A stretch of DNA of 64,000 nucleotides from UBA1227 sp045599345 (GTDB lineage Bacteria > Bacillota > Clostridia > Oscillospirales > Acutalibacteraceae), in contig JAZRVV010000019.1 in assembly GCA_045599345.1 (NCBI GenBank), positions 1-64,000 on the forward strand, in the 5' to 3' direction. The notes beneath the pieces are model-generated. The model was not told the origin of the DNA. It was given only the letters and a program-made list of their open reading frames with translations, and did no database searches. Both the position numbers and the translations under genes were made by a program. Of this stretch, positions 17,455-26,215 are shown one piece after another. Numbering within the stretch: the stretch's first letter is position 1; each line of letters opens with the position of its first letter.

Positions 17455-19173
17455 ATGTCACTTGATGGCATCTTTTTGCACACGATAAAGTGCGAACTTC
17501 AAAACAGAATACTGGGTGCCAAAGTGGACAAGGTATACGAGCCAACAAGAGAGGATTTAATCCTCTCTTTGCGCACTCGTGACCGAGACAACGTCAAGCT
17601 CTTGCTCTGTGCAAGGGCTAATTCTCCGCGCGTTTCAATAACCACCGAGCAGTACGAGAATCCAGCGTCTCCACCAATGCTTTGCATGCTTCTTCGCAAG
17701 CGCCTTGGTGGTGCTACTCTCACTGATATCCATCAAGAGAGCTGTGATAGAATTCTCTACCTTGATTTCCTTGCAACCAATGAAATGGGTGAGAAGGAAA
17801 AGCTTACTCTTGTCGTTGAGATTATGGCGCAATACAGCAATGTAATTTTGATTGATGAGGATAAAAAAATAATCGACGCTCTAAAACGCGTTGACTATTC
17901 AAAGTCATCGAGAAGGCTTATCCTGCCAGGAGTACAGTATGAACTTCCGCCACAGCAGGACAAGGTTAACATTTTTGAAAATCAAGATATCAAGTCACTT
18001 ATCATTGCAAAGGGTGGCACTGACAAAGCATATATGTCAACTTTGATGGGACTCTCTCCAGTAGTTGCAAGGGAACTTGAGACCAAGACAGTTGATGAAT
18101 CAATAGACATATTGCTTAGCTATAAAAACGGTTCAAATAAGTATTACCTCTTAAAGGATGAGAATGGCAAACCGTTTGAGTTCTCATATATGCCTATTTT
18201 GCAGTATGGCACGACGGTTGAAGCGGTTGAATATGACAGCGCCTTTTCTCTTTTGGAGGACTACTATGCCAAAAGAGATAGCATTGAGCGCATGTCACAT
18301 CGCACATACGATTTGCGCCGTGTGATGATCAATGCTCGCGAGCGTATCGCACGCAAGCTTGACATCCAGCGCGCAGAACTCGATAAATGTGCGGACCGTG
18401 AAACATTGCGCATCTCTGCTGAACTTATAAATGCAAACCTTTATAAGCTCCAAAAAGGCGCCCCGTACTTTGATCTTGAAAACTACTATGATGAAAACAA
18501 AATCATGAGAGTCAAAGTAAATCCAGCACTCACACCTGCTCAAAACTCGCAGAAGTATTTCAAAGAATACAAGAAAACATACACTGCTGAGAAGAAGCTC
18601 AAAGAACAGATAGAGTCTGGCCTTTTGGAACTTGAATATATTGAAACAGTCCTTGACGCTCTGACTCGTGTTGAAAACGAAAAGGATATTTTGAGCATCA
18701 GAGCAGAACTCATTGAACAGGGATATATCAAGAATAAGTATGATGCCAAAGGCAAACTCTCAAAGGCAAAGCCACAGCAGAAGGTGTCATCGCTCCCACC
18801 GATTGAGTACAGGACAACAGATGGTTTTAGGGTGCTTGTTGGTCGAAACAACCTCCAAAATGACAAGCTGTCGATGAAGAGTGCAAACAAACTCGATATG
18901 TGGATGCATACCAAGGATTTCCCTGGCTCACACGTCATAATTGAAAATCAAAATGGTGTGGTATCTGACCAGGCGATAGAGGAGGCAGCAGTCATCGCAG
19001 CTTACCATAGCTCAGCTGGCGAGAGTGGAGCAAAAAAAATACCAGTTGATTATACTTTGGTTAAAAACCTCAAGAAACCAACTGGTGCCAAACCAGGCAA
19101 AGTTATTTTCCATGAAAACTGGACAATCTATGTCACACCTGACGAAGAACTAGTATCAAAACTCAAACAATAA
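17455..19173 (+). CDS. rqcH: RqcH-type ribosome-associated quality control protein (NFACT; FbpA homolog)
   Basis: Binds obstructed 50S subunits and directs C-terminal alanine tailing of stalled nascent chains. At 572 aa it has the expected length. NFACT-N (about 3-240) includes D98-R99 (ESCDRILYLDF), the dipeptide needed for tailing. A coiled-coil middle (about 280-430) and NFACT-R (about 455-550) with KLDMWMHTKDFPGSHVII follow. Earlier annotations call this family fibronectin-binding protein. A strong terminator ends the operon. Confidence 0.94.
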   Translation: MSLDGIFLHTIKCELQNRILGAKVDKVYEPTREDLILSLRTRDRDNVKLLLCARANSPRVSITTEQYENPASPPMLCMLLRKRLGGATLTDIHQESCDRILYLDFLATNEMGEKEKLTLVVEIMAQYSNVILIDEDKKIIDALKRVDYSKSSRRLILPGVQYELPPQQDKVNIFENQDIKSLIIAKGGTDKAYMSTLMGLSPVVARELETKTVDESIDILLSYKNGSNKYYLLKDENGKPFEFSYMPILQYGTTVEAVEYDSAFSLLEDYYAKRDSIERMSHRTYDLRRVMINARERIARKLDIQRAELDKCADRETLRISAELINANLYKLQKGAPYFDLENYYDENKIMRVKVNPALTPAQNSQKYFKEYKKTYTAEKKLKEQIESGLLELEYIETVLDALTRVENEKDILSIRAELIEQGYIKNKYDAKGKLSKAKPQQKVSSLPPIEYRTTDGFRVLVGRNNLQNDKLSMKSANKLDMWMHTKDFPGSHVIIENQNGVVSDQAIEEAAVIAAYHSSAGESGAKKIPVDYTLVKNLKKPTGAKPGKVIFHENWTIYVTPDEELVSKLKQ

Positions 19174-19178
19174 ATAAA

Positions 19179-19217
19179 GCCTCGACAGCATTGCTACTGT
19201 CGAGGCCTTCGCTTTTT
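19179..19217 (+). terminator. Intrinsic terminator after rqcH
   Basis: Perfect 10-bp stem (19179-19188 with 19197-19206), eight-base loop, tail CTTCGCTTTTT. Confidence 0.88.
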
Positions 19218-19334
19218 AAAAATTTTTCGGGAAGCAAAAAGCGATGTGTAATAGGATGTCCTAATGTCCTATTGAGGGAATAATACACAATAAACCTTAA
19301 AATAACCTTAAACGGACAAAAACAAATAAATTGT

Positions 19335-19374
19335 CTAAAAATAATAGTCTCTCACCTGTTAGTGAGAGACTATT
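19335..19374 (-). terminator. ispE terminator overlapping its stop codon
   Basis: A perfect 13-bp stem (19343-19355 with 19362-19374) is followed on the reverse strand by TATTTTTAG. The stop codon (19359-19361) lies in the loop and the last four sense codons form the 5' arm. The rest of 19218-19342 holds only a small dyad near 19249-19272. Confidence 0.85.
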
Positions 19375-20231
19375 TCAAGTCCTGATTTAACTGGCTTAAT
19401 AATAAATGTGTCTGGCCATTTTTCCTTGAGCTTTGAAGCACAAGAGCGAGCCTTAATCTCGCTGTCAAAGAGTGCGTAGACCGATGGACCAGAGCCACTC
19501 ATGCAACAGGCTTTGCAACCGTGGTTGCGCATGATTGATTTGATATCAACTCTGTCTGGTACTTCAACGAACTGTTCAAAGACGTTCTTGATACTCTGAT
19601 AGAAGTACTCATCATCGCCCTTTTCAATGGCGTGGATGATACCCTTTCTATCGCAGTGACGTATGTTTTCGGCCGTGTCAAAAGCGTCATATGCCGCCTT
19701 TGTTGACACGTCCTGATTAGGCTTTACAAGTACGATGTACTGATCCTTAATCGGTGTCAGAGGTGCCAATACTTGACCGATGTCAAGTGCCACCATTGTG
19801 CCACCTTTGAGGCAGAATGGTACATCTGCGCCTACCTTTACACCTATGGCGCAAAGCTCGTCAACACTCAGATGTAACTCTAGTATCTCGTTTAATGCGG
19901 CAATTACTGCTGCAGCGTCCGCGCTGCCACCAGCAAGACCCGCTGCGAACGGGATATTTTTTTCTATGTGAATTTTGATGCCTGGATTTGGGACCTTGGC
20001 ATACTTAAAGAATGCCATTGCAGCCTTGTATGCGATGTTGTGCTCATCGCAAGGAAGGGCATCATTACTACAGGAGAGTTCAATTTCATTTTTGTTGCCA
20101 GTCAAATCAACAGTGACATAGTCATAGAGGCCAATTGATTGCATAATCATAAAGAGGCTGTGGTAGCCGTCGTCTGTCTGGCCCAAAATGTCAAGCATGA
20201 GGTTGATTTTGGCGTTTGCTCTTATAACCAT
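19359..20231 (-). CDS. ispE: 4-diphosphocytidyl-2-C-methyl-D-erythritol kinase
   Basis: Phosphorylates CDP-ME in the MEP pathway of isoprenoid synthesis. A GHMP kinase of 290 aa, normal length. N-terminal RANAKINLMLDI has the conserved lysine; the ATP-binding loop is PFAAGLAGGSADAAA; VGADVPFCLKGG and the C-terminal CCMSGSGPSVYALF complete the fold. AAGGAG lies 8 bases before the ATG. The gene is alone on the reverse strand here with its own promoter (20260-20288). Confidence 0.97.
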   Translation of the reverse strand: MVIRANAKINLMLDILGQTDDGYHSLFMIMQSIGLYDYVTVDLTGNKNEIELSCSNDALPCDEHNIAYKAAMAFFKYAKVPNPGIKIHIEKNIPFAAGLAGGSADAAAVIAALNEILELHLSVDELCAIGVKVGADVPFCLKGGTMVALDIGQVLAPLTPIKDQYIVLVKPNQDVSTKAAYDAFDTAENIRHCDRKGIIHAIEKGDDEYFYQSIKNVFEQFVEVPDRVDIKSIMRNHGCKACCMSGSGPSVYALFDSEIKARSCASKLKEKWPDTFIIKPVKSGLEIVSH

Positions 20232-20259
20232 ATGAACACTCCTTTCTTTGAGATGGACT

Positions 20260-20288
20260 ATAATACTACATTATTTTACCATAATCAA
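20260..20288 (-). promoter_or_regulatory. ispE promoter
   Basis: On the reverse strand TTGATT (20288-20283), 17-base spacer, TATTAT (20265-20260), about 29 bases upstream of the start codon. Confidence 0.65.
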
Positions 20289-20368
20289 GTATTGTCATTT
20301 TGAACAAATTGTTAACGGCCTACTCGTGCAATATTGTTAATGCATCCGTAGATATTTTATTTTAATTT

Positions 20369-20377
20369 TGGTATATT
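20369..20377 (+). promoter_or_regulatory. Extended -10 promoter of the LRR surface protein
   Basis: TG-G-TATATT (20369-20377) is an extended -10 without a clear -35, about 42 bases before the start codon. Confidence 0.4.
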
Positions 20378-20418
20378 ATTACTGGTTAAATTTGCATTTT
20401 CAATTGGAGTTGATTTTG

Positions 20419-21015
20419 ATGAAAGGAAATAGAGCACTCAGATTGCTTGCAACAGTCGTTACTATCGTTATTCTCATATGCTCATTGTCTTTATTTGCCT
20501 TCGCAGAATCAACTTTTTCTATTCCAGATGGCACCAAGACAGTTTCACCTGGCATGGTTCCAGATGATGCAACAACGGTTAACATCCCAAATTCCGTTGT
20601 CGCAATTGAGTCCGGTGCTTTCGTAAACTGTAAGGGACTTAACACAGTCAACATTGACAATGTTAGTGGTTCAGTGCTTTATGACGCTTCTGCATTCTAT
20701 GGTGGAACAATATCTGTTCGTTACCTTATGGCAAATGTTCCTACATCAACTGTTACAACAACAGAGCCTGCGAAAGTAGTGCCAGAGACAACAACTGAAC
20801 CAGAGACAGAGGTTATTGTTGATGCAACACCATTTGCTGCAGCAAAGCAGGAACTCTCAGATGTTGATGTTTGGGATCAGCTTGTTGACAACGCTGGTCC
20901 ACTAGAGTCACCACAGGACACATCAACTGTTCTTTCAAGAGTAATTGCATATGGTGTAACCGGTATTGTATGTATCGGTGCAGTTGCCCTTTGCGTAATT
21001 AAATTTAAGAAGTAA
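20419..21015 (+). CDS. Secreted surface protein with leucine-rich repeat unit and C-terminal anchor
   Basis: 198 aa. A signal peptide (about 1-29, ending FAFA) leads into a region with one BspA/LRR_5-like repeat (IPNSVVAIESGAFVNCKGL). A Thr/Glu-rich linker follows, then a C-terminal hydrophobic helix and a basic tail (KFKK). The segment just before the helix reads SPQDTS, at the position of a sortase sorting signal though not a standard LPxTG or NPQTN motif. ATG 20419 is preceded by GGAG. Likely displayed on the cell surface; partner and role unknown. A terminator follows at once, so it is monocistronic. Confidence 0.8.
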   Translation: MKGNRALRLLATVVTIVILICSLSLFAFAESTFSIPDGTKTVSPGMVPDDATTVNIPNSVVAIESGAFVNCKGLNTVNIDNVSGSVLYDASAFYGGTISVRYLMANVPTSTVTTTEPAKVVPETTTEPETEVIVDATPFAAAKQELSDVDVWDQLVDNAGPLESPQDTSTVLSRVIAYGVTGIVCIGAVALCVIKFKK

Positions 21016-21020
21016 TTTAA

Positions 21021-21047
21021 AACTCCGCACAAACTGCGGAGTTTTTA
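21021..21047 (+). terminator. Intrinsic terminator after the LRR protein gene
   Basis: Perfect 9-bp stem (21021-21029 with 21035-21043), five-base loop, T-rich tail. Confidence 0.87.
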
Positions 21048-21070
21048 TAATAAAAGAGGGAGGGATAAGC

Positions 21071-22357
21071 ATGGACAAAGAAGTCAAGGATTCTTATGAA
21101 CAGACAGCTAAAGTGGAAGTTCGCAAGTTCTATGTTCACATCATTGTCTGCTTAAAGTGGATAGGCCTCGCACTTTTTGAAGGCGCTGTTCTTGGCCTTA
21201 TTGCTACTGCTTTTGCTTATTCCTTAAAGTATGCAACAAACCTTCGCATAGCGCATCCACAGCTCATCGCTGGTTTGCCGTTTGCGGGCCTTTTTATTGT
21301 ATTCCTCTATGACAAGTTTGGTTCCGATGTAATGAAGGGCACCAACTCTGTGCTTGCGTCAATTAATTCTGATGAGAAAATGCATTTTGTTATGATGCCA
21401 CTCATCTTTGTTTCATCGATTATCTCGCACCTTTTTGGTGCATCTGTCGGCCGTGAAGGCGCTGCGCTTCAAATGGGCGCTTCAATGGGCCACACTTTTG
21501 CAAAGGCGCTAAAACTCAATGAGAATGATCAAAAGATTATGATCATGACTGGCATGAGCGCCGCCTTTGCAGCACTTTTTGGCACGCCACTCGCGGCCGC
21601 AATATTTGCAATGGAAGTAATCAGCGTCGGCGTAATGTATTACGCAGCGCTTGTTCCTTGCCTTGTGTCAGCACTCACTGCATTTAATCTTGCAAAGCTT
21701 TTAGGTGTTGAGTACGCTCAGTATAAACTCATAACTATCCCAGAGTTCACGCCATACACTGTTGGCATGACGGCCCTTATGGGACTCCTCTTTGCAGTAA
21801 TAGCAATAATAATTTGCGTTGCATTTGCTCTCTCTGAGAGGGTGTTCAATCGCAAGTTCCAAAATCCATATATCAAGATAGCAGTTGCTGGCGCAGCCGT
21901 TGCATTGCTTTCCTTCATTTTTAGAGATGGCGCATACAACGGTATCGGCACAGACGTTATCGCAAATGCACTTACTGGCAAAGTTGTCTGGTACGCTTTC
22001 ATCCTAAAGCTCATCTTTACATCCCTATCTCTCTCAGGCGGATACAGGGGTGGCGAGATCGTACCGGTTCTTTACATTGGCGCAACCTTTGGTTGCCTTA
22101 TCGGTGGGCTTCTTGGAATGCCACCAGCTTTCTGCGCCGCACTTGGCATGGTCGCAGTATTCTGTGGCGTTACAAACAGCCCAATCTCATCCATCCTCAT
22201 AGGAGTTGAGATGTTCGGCGGACAGGGACTTTGGTTCTTCTGCCTCGCAATTGCACTCAGTTATATGCTCTCTGGATACTTCGGTATTTACAAGAGTCAA
22301 CTTATTATATATTCGAAATACAGATCAGTATATGTCAGAAAAACAGCAAAACGTTAA
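21071..22357 (+). CDS. ClC-family chloride channel or H+/Cl- antiporter
   Basis: Integral membrane protein of 428 aa with about ten helices. Signature segments are GASVGREGAALQMGA, carrying the gating glutamate in GREG, and GGYRGGEIVPVLYIGATFG, which lines the anion path. The usual GSGIP selectivity loop is not obvious in the N-terminal part, where FGSDVMKGTNSV stands at roughly that position, so ion selectivity may differ from classic ClC. No C-terminal CBS domains. Starts at ATG 21071 after GGGAGGGA and is followed 10 bases later by a kinase-like gene and a MATE transporter. Confidence 0.88.
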   Translation: MDKEVKDSYEQTAKVEVRKFYVHIIVCLKWIGLALFEGAVLGLIATAFAYSLKYATNLRIAHPQLIAGLPFAGLFIVFLYDKFGSDVMKGTNSVLASINSDEKMHFVMMPLIFVSSIISHLFGASVGREGAALQMGASMGHTFAKALKLNENDQKIMIMTGMSAAFAALFGTPLAAAIFAMEVISVGVMYYAALVPCLVSALTAFNLAKLLGVEYAQYKLITIPEFTPYTVGMTALMGLLFAVIAIIICVAFALSERVFNRKFQNPYIKIAVAGAAVALLSFIFRDGAYNGIGTDVIANALTGKVVWYAFILKLIFTSLSLSGGYRGGEIVPVLYIGATFGCLIGGLLGMPPAFCAALGMVAVFCGVTNSPISSILIGVEMFGGQGLWFFCLAIALSYMLSGYFGIYKSQLIIYSKYRSVYVRKTAKR

Positions 22358-22367
22358 GGAGAAAAAT

Positions 22368-22964
22368 ATGTCATATGTAATTACAATTGGTCGTCAACAT
22401 GGATGTGGCGGACGCGTAATCGGCAAGGATCTCGCAGACCGCTTAGGCATCGAATACTACGACAAAAACATAATCCATCAGCTCATCGCAGATGACTGTG
22501 GTATTGATGAGGAATTAGTATCTGAACTTATGGAAAAGAAGGGTTCAAGCCTCCTCTATGAGATGGCAAGTTTTGGAAAAACTAATCCACTTGATGAGCA
22601 GGTATTCCTCTCAAAAACCAAGATAATCAAGGAACTTGCTGACCATCACTCATGTGTAATAGTAGGTAAGTGCGCAGATTACATTCTTCGTGACTATGAT
22701 AACGTTCTTAACGTTTTCCTCTATGCAGACGTTCAGGACAGAATAGACAGAATTGTCAGCGTATACAAGGACTTCCCAGCAATCACTGAGAAGGAAATCA
22801 ACAAGATGGACAGACAGCGTTCAAACTACTATCACTTCTACACCACACGCAAGTGGGGAGACCGTAAAAACTACGATATTATGATTAACACAAGTGTCGG
22901 CCTTAACAATGTTACTTCAATGCTTGAGACTATCGCTCGTGGCAGATTTGGAGGACAGAACTAA
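22368..22964 (+). CDS. Cytidylate kinase-like P-loop protein (AAA_26)
   Basis: 198 aa. The N-terminus ITIGRQHGCGGRVIGKDLAD is the modified P-loop of the cytidylate-kinase-like family, and CVIVGKCADYILRD and DRQRSNYYHFYTTRKWGD are the other diagnostic blocks. The true substrate of this family is not established. ATG 22368 has AAGGAG upstream, and the stop codon overlaps the next start by 1 base, showing operon structure with the MATE gene. Confidence 0.88.
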   Translation: MSYVITIGRQHGCGGRVIGKDLADRLGIEYYDKNIIHQLIADDCGIDEELVSELMEKKGSSLLYEMASFGKTNPLDEQVFLSKTKIIKELADHHSCVIVGKCADYILRDYDNVLNVFLYADVQDRIDRIVSVYKDFPAITEKEINKMDRQRSNYYHFYTTRKWGDRKNYDIMINTSVGLNNVTSMLETIARGRFGGQN

Positions 22965-24361
22965 TGGCAGAAATCCGTGAAGAGAACAAGATGGGCACCA
23001 TGCCCGTTGGTAAGCTTCTTGTATCTATGGCGGTGCCAATGATACTCTCCATGATTGTACAGGCACTGTACAACATCGTTGATAGTATCTTTGTTTCCCG
23101 TCTTTCTCAAGACGCTTTGTCGGCTGTATCTCTTGCCTTCTCACTCCAGAACTTGATGATTGCAGTTGGCGCAGGCACAGGCGTTGGTATCAACGCCTTC
23201 CTCTCCAAGAGCCTTGGTGAGAAGGATTTCAAAACAGCCAACAAGGTTGCAAATCACGCAATCTACTTCTGGGCTATTTCATATGCAATCTTCCTCACAA
23301 TTGGCCTTACACTGACATCAGTGTATTTTAGGGCTCAGACAAATGACCCTGCAATTTTGCAGTACGGCGTTGACTATATGAAACCAGTTCTCTGTTACTC
23401 ATTCGGCCTCTTTGGCCAGATGTTCACAGAGAGACTTCTCACTTCCACTGGCCGTACAATTTATTCGATGATAATCCAGATGACTGGCGCTATCATCAAT
23501 ATCATTCTTGACCCAATTATGATTTTTGGCCTCCTTGGTTGCCCAGCAATGGGCGTACGTGGCGCCGCCATTGCCACTTGCATTGGCCAGTGCTGTGCAT
23601 GTGTTCTCGGCATCATCTTGAACTTTACGAAGAATGCCGATATTGAGCTTAGCGCCAAGTACCTAAAGCCAGAGTCATTTATCTTTAGGCGTGTATACCA
23701 AGTTGGTATTCCATCAATTATCATGGGATCAATTGGTTCAGTAATGACCTTTGCACTCAACAAGATTTTGATTGGCTTTACCAAGGTTGCTGTTGCCGTA
23801 TTTGGCTCATACTTCAAGCTCCAGAGCTTTATCTTTATGCCAATATTTGGTCTCAACAATGGTATCATCCCAATCCTTGCATACAACCTGGGTGCACGTA
23901 ACCGTGAGCGTCTCTTAAAGACAATCAAACTCGGCCTCATCTTTGCTTTAACGACAATGACAATCGGCCTCATTCTTTTCGAGACAATCCCTGACACACT
24001 CCTTGGACTTTTCAAGTCCAACAATCCAGCCGAAAACGCAGCGCTTATCGAACTGGGTGTTCCAGCACTTAGAATAATTGCTGTTCACTTCCCAGTTGCC
24101 GCTATCTGTATCGTTATCGGCTCCACATTCCAAGCCTTTGGCAAGGCAACTTTCTCCATGGTCGTTTCAATCATGCGTCAGCTCGCAGTGCTCGTTCCTG
24201 CCGCATACTTGCTCTCCCTTACGGGAGTCCTCTCAAACGTATGGTTTGCCTTCCCAATTGCCGAAGTCATGTCCCTTGCGGTCTCGCTCTTCTTCTTCAA
24301 GGCCCGCATCCTCAAGATGATGGACTTCGACTCTGCCGAAGCGCCGGCGCTTCCAAAATAA
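22964..24361 (+). CDS. MATE-family efflux transporter
   Basis: Multidrug/Na+ antiporter of 465 aa, about 12 helices. N-terminal MGTMPVGKLLVSMAVPMILS and VQALYNIVDSIFVSRLSQDA are typical of the DinF/MATE branch of Clostridia. Likely exports cationic compounds. It is translationally coupled to the preceding kinase-like gene (TAATG overlap) and ended by a terminator at 24377-24408. Confidence 0.94.
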   Translation: MAEIREENKMGTMPVGKLLVSMAVPMILSMIVQALYNIVDSIFVSRLSQDALSAVSLAFSLQNLMIAVGAGTGVGINAFLSKSLGEKDFKTANKVANHAIYFWAISYAIFLTIGLTLTSVYFRAQTNDPAILQYGVDYMKPVLCYSFGLFGQMFTERLLTSTGRTIYSMIIQMTGAIINIILDPIMIFGLLGCPAMGVRGAAIATCIGQCCACVLGIILNFTKNADIELSAKYLKPESFIFRRVYQVGIPSIIMGSIGSVMTFALNKILIGFTKVAVAVFGSYFKLQSFIFMPIFGLNNGIIPILAYNLGARNRERLLKTIKLGLIFALTTMTIGLILFETIPDTLLGLFKSNNPAENAALIELGVPALRIIAVHFPVAAICIVIGSTFQAFGKATFSMVVSIMRQLAVLVPAAYLLSLTGVLSNVWFAFPIAEVMSLAVSLFFFKARILKMMDFDSAEAPALPK

Positions 24362-24376
24362 CCACATAAAATTAAC

Positions 24377-24408
24377 GCCCCAACTCATCCGAGTTGGGGC
24401 TTTTATCT
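24377..24408 (+). terminator. Intrinsic terminator after the MATE gene
   Basis: Perfect 9-bp stem (24377-24385 with 24392-24400), six-base loop, TTTTATCTT tail. Confidence 0.9.
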
Positions 24409-24474
24409 TACTCATAGGCAAAGCGTGGCAGGAAGCGAGTAGCAAACTACAATCAACTAGTTGTCATAGTCATA

Positions 24475-24503
24475 TTGACAAATATGCTTACTTTATATAT
24501 AAT
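24475..24503 (+). promoter_or_regulatory. Perfect consensus promoter of the abiE operon
   Basis: TTGACA (24475-24480), 17-base spacer, TATAAT (24498-24503), 36 bases before the antitoxin start. Confidence 0.92.
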
Positions 24504-24510
24504 AGTAAGC
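24486..24510 (+). promoter_or_regulatory. Inverted-repeat operator over the abiE promoter
   Basis: GCTTACT (24486-24492) and AGTAAGC (24504-24510) form a perfect 7-bp dyad flanking the -10. Known AbiEi antitoxins repress their own operon by binding inverted repeats at the promoter, so this is the likely site. Confidence 0.7.
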
Positions 24511-24538
24511 GTAAAAGTCAAGAAGGGAGATAGCTTTT

Positions 24539-25132
24539 ATGTCATCACTAAACGATATTATTGAATATGCAAAATCTCATAATGGTATAGTAACGGCAGA
24601 TGCTATAACTAATATGGGATTATCTCGAGGTTTCTTGACATACCTTTGTGAAAAGGGATTACTTGAAAATGTATCTCGTGGAGTTTATATCATTCCTGAT
24701 GTGTGGGAAGATGAGATGTTTAATTTTGCTGTTAGATTCAAAAAGGGTGTTTACTCTCATGAAACTGCGTTGTTTTTATTGGGATTAACTGATAGGACAC
24801 CTGTATTTTATACAATGACGTTTTCAACAGGATACAATCTAACAAAGGTCAAAGAAGAAGGATTTAAATGTATACAGAATAAGAAAGAATTTTATTCTGA
24901 TGGTATTATTCAAACTTGTACACCTTCTGGTAACCAAGTTAATTGTTATTGCATGGAAAAAACTTTATGTGATATTTTGAGGCCCCGAGTTGATATAGAT
25001 GTTGCAATTGTTACAGAGGCCTTTAAACAGTATGTTAAATTGAAAGAAAGAAATATTGTTTTATTATCTGACTATGCTAAAAAATATAAAGTCGAAGATA
25101 AAGTAAGATCTTACTTAGAGGTGTTGTTATGA
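24539..25132 (+). CDS. abiEi: AbiEi-type antitoxin and autorepressor
   Basis: Antitoxin of a type IV toxin-antitoxin phage-defence system, 197 aa. The N-terminal winged helix (about 1-55) has HNGIVTADAITNMGLSRGFL and the typical VSRGVYIIPD turn. The AbiEi C-terminal region follows, with KKGVYSHETALFLLGLTDRT and the CMEKTLCDILRPR block. The coding DNA is visibly richer in A and T than its neighbours, suggesting transfer. The gene overlaps the toxin by 4 bases. In this family the antitoxin acts without stable contact with the toxin and represses the promoter. Confidence 0.92.
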   Translation: MSSLNDIIEYAKSHNGIVTADAITNMGLSRGFLTYLCEKGLLENVSRGVYIIPDVWEDEMFNFAVRFKKGVYSHETALFLLGLTDRTPVFYTMTFSTGYNLTKVKEEGFKCIQNKKEFYSDGIIQTCTPSGNQVNCYCMEKTLCDILRPRVDIDVAIVTEAFKQYVKLKERNIVLLSDYAKKYKVEDKVRSYLEVLL

Positions 25133-25968
25133 AAAATGCTATGCAATTAAAAGCCATTATGAAAAACATTTCAAAAGAGAAAAATGTTTCTGCACAATTG
25201 GTTTTGCAAAACTATATGATGGAACGCCTGTTGGAGAGAATATCGTTATCTGAGTTTAAAAATAAATTTGTTATTAAGGGCGGCTTTTTGATAGCGTCAA
25301 TGGTTGGACTTGATACAAGAGCAACTATGGATATAGATGCTACAGTAAAGGGATATCCAGTTGAAGAAAGTACAGTTCGCGAAATGTTTAAAAAGATTTG
25401 TGATATTCAAATAGATGATGATATTACATTTTCTTTCGTGAATATAGAAGAGATTAGAGAGGGCGATAAATATACGGGTTATAGAGTATCCATTACTGCG
25501 GATTACCCACCTATGTCAGTGCCTCTAAAACTTGATATTACTGCTGGAGATGTTATTACACCTAGAGAAATCAATTATAAATATAAGATGATGCTAGAAG
25601 ATAAATATATCCCTGTTCTTGCCTATAATATCGAAACTATATTGGCAGAAAAGATTGAGACTATTGTTTCTAGAGCGGATCAAAACACACGGCCTCGTGA
25701 TTACTATGATGTGTATATTTTATGGAAACTAAAACGGGATGAGATTGATTTTAAGAAGTTAGATAAGGCTTTGGAAGCAACGTCAAAAAAGAGAGGAACA
25801 CAAGGCATATTAGGCGAGTATAGAAGCATTATGGAAGTTGTAAAAAATAGTGAAATAATGCAAAACTACTGGAAGAAATATCAAAATAGTAATTTTTATG
25901 CAAATGATATTGCCTTTGAGGATACGTGTGAAACTGTAGTGGAGATTATGAGTTGTTTAAACATCTAA
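25129..25968 (+). CDS. abiEii: AbiEii-type nucleotidyltransferase toxin
   Basis: Toxin of the type IV system, 279 aa. The nucleotidyltransferase motif appears as FVIKGGFLIAS (K50-G51-G52) with the catalytic aspartates in RATMDIDATV (D68, D70). Downstream KLDITAGDVI and the C-terminal ETILAEKIETIVSR and NTRPRDYYDVYIL motifs are standard for AbiEii. Characterised relatives inactivate GTP or tRNA by nucleotide addition, causing growth arrest on phage infection. ATGA overlap with the antitoxin indicates coupled translation. AT-rich like its partner. Confidence 0.93.
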   Translation: MKNAMQLKAIMKNISKEKNVSAQLVLQNYMMERLLERISLSEFKNKFVIKGGFLIASMVGLDTRATMDIDATVKGYPVEESTVREMFKKICDIQIDDDITFSFVNIEEIREGDKYTGYRVSITADYPPMSVPLKLDITAGDVITPREINYKYKMMLEDKYIPVLAYNIETILAEKIETIVSRADQNTRPRDYYDVYILWKLKRDEIDFKKLDKALEATSKKRGTQGILGEYRSIMEVVKNSEIMQNYWKKYQNSNFYANDIAFEDTCETVVEIMSCLNI

Positions 25969-25998
25969 ACCCTTAAGAGCCCAAAATGAATAGTTGCG

Positions 25999-26023
25999 AC
26001 CAGCAAAGTTCCACTTTGCTGGT
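25999..26023. repeat. Perfect 10-bp hairpin after abiEii
   Basis: ACCAGCAAAG (25999-26008) pairs with CTTTGCTGGT (26014-26023) around a five-base loop. There is no T-run, so it is not a usual terminator. Confidence 0.75.
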
Positions 26024-26035
26024 GATGTCTAGCCC

Positions 26036-26109
26036 GTAGCGTAGGATAGGTGGCGGGTCAAGGTCTTTAGAGCAGAGCGTACCTTGACGCGCCAACTAGA
26101 CTACGCTAC
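26036..26109. repeat. Long two-tier hairpin
   Basis: Outer arms GTAGCGTAG (26036-26044) and CTACGCTAC (26101-26109) are perfect. Inner arms 26051-26064 and 26081-26094 match at 13 of 14 positions around a 16-base loop. This is GC-rich in contrast to the abiE genes and resembles a palindromic repeat element. Confidence 0.75.
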
Positions 26110-26171
26110 TAAACTGTAAGTTGGGTGGGGCGCTCGGGCCGGCAGGGGGGAGGGTTACTTTTATTTGAAAA

Positions 26172-26212
26172 ATGAAAGTCGTGCAAACTGTAAGGGTTTG
26201 CTTGACTTTCAT
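26172..26212. repeat. Two-tier hairpin before the DUF1846 terminator
   Basis: ATGAAAGTC (26172-26180) with GACTTTCAT (26204-26212), and inner GCAAAC (26183-26188) with GTTTGC (26196-26201). On the reverse strand it is followed by TTTTCAAATAAAAG, so it may serve as a second terminator for the reverse operon. Confidence 0.7.
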
Positions 26213-26215
26213 AAA

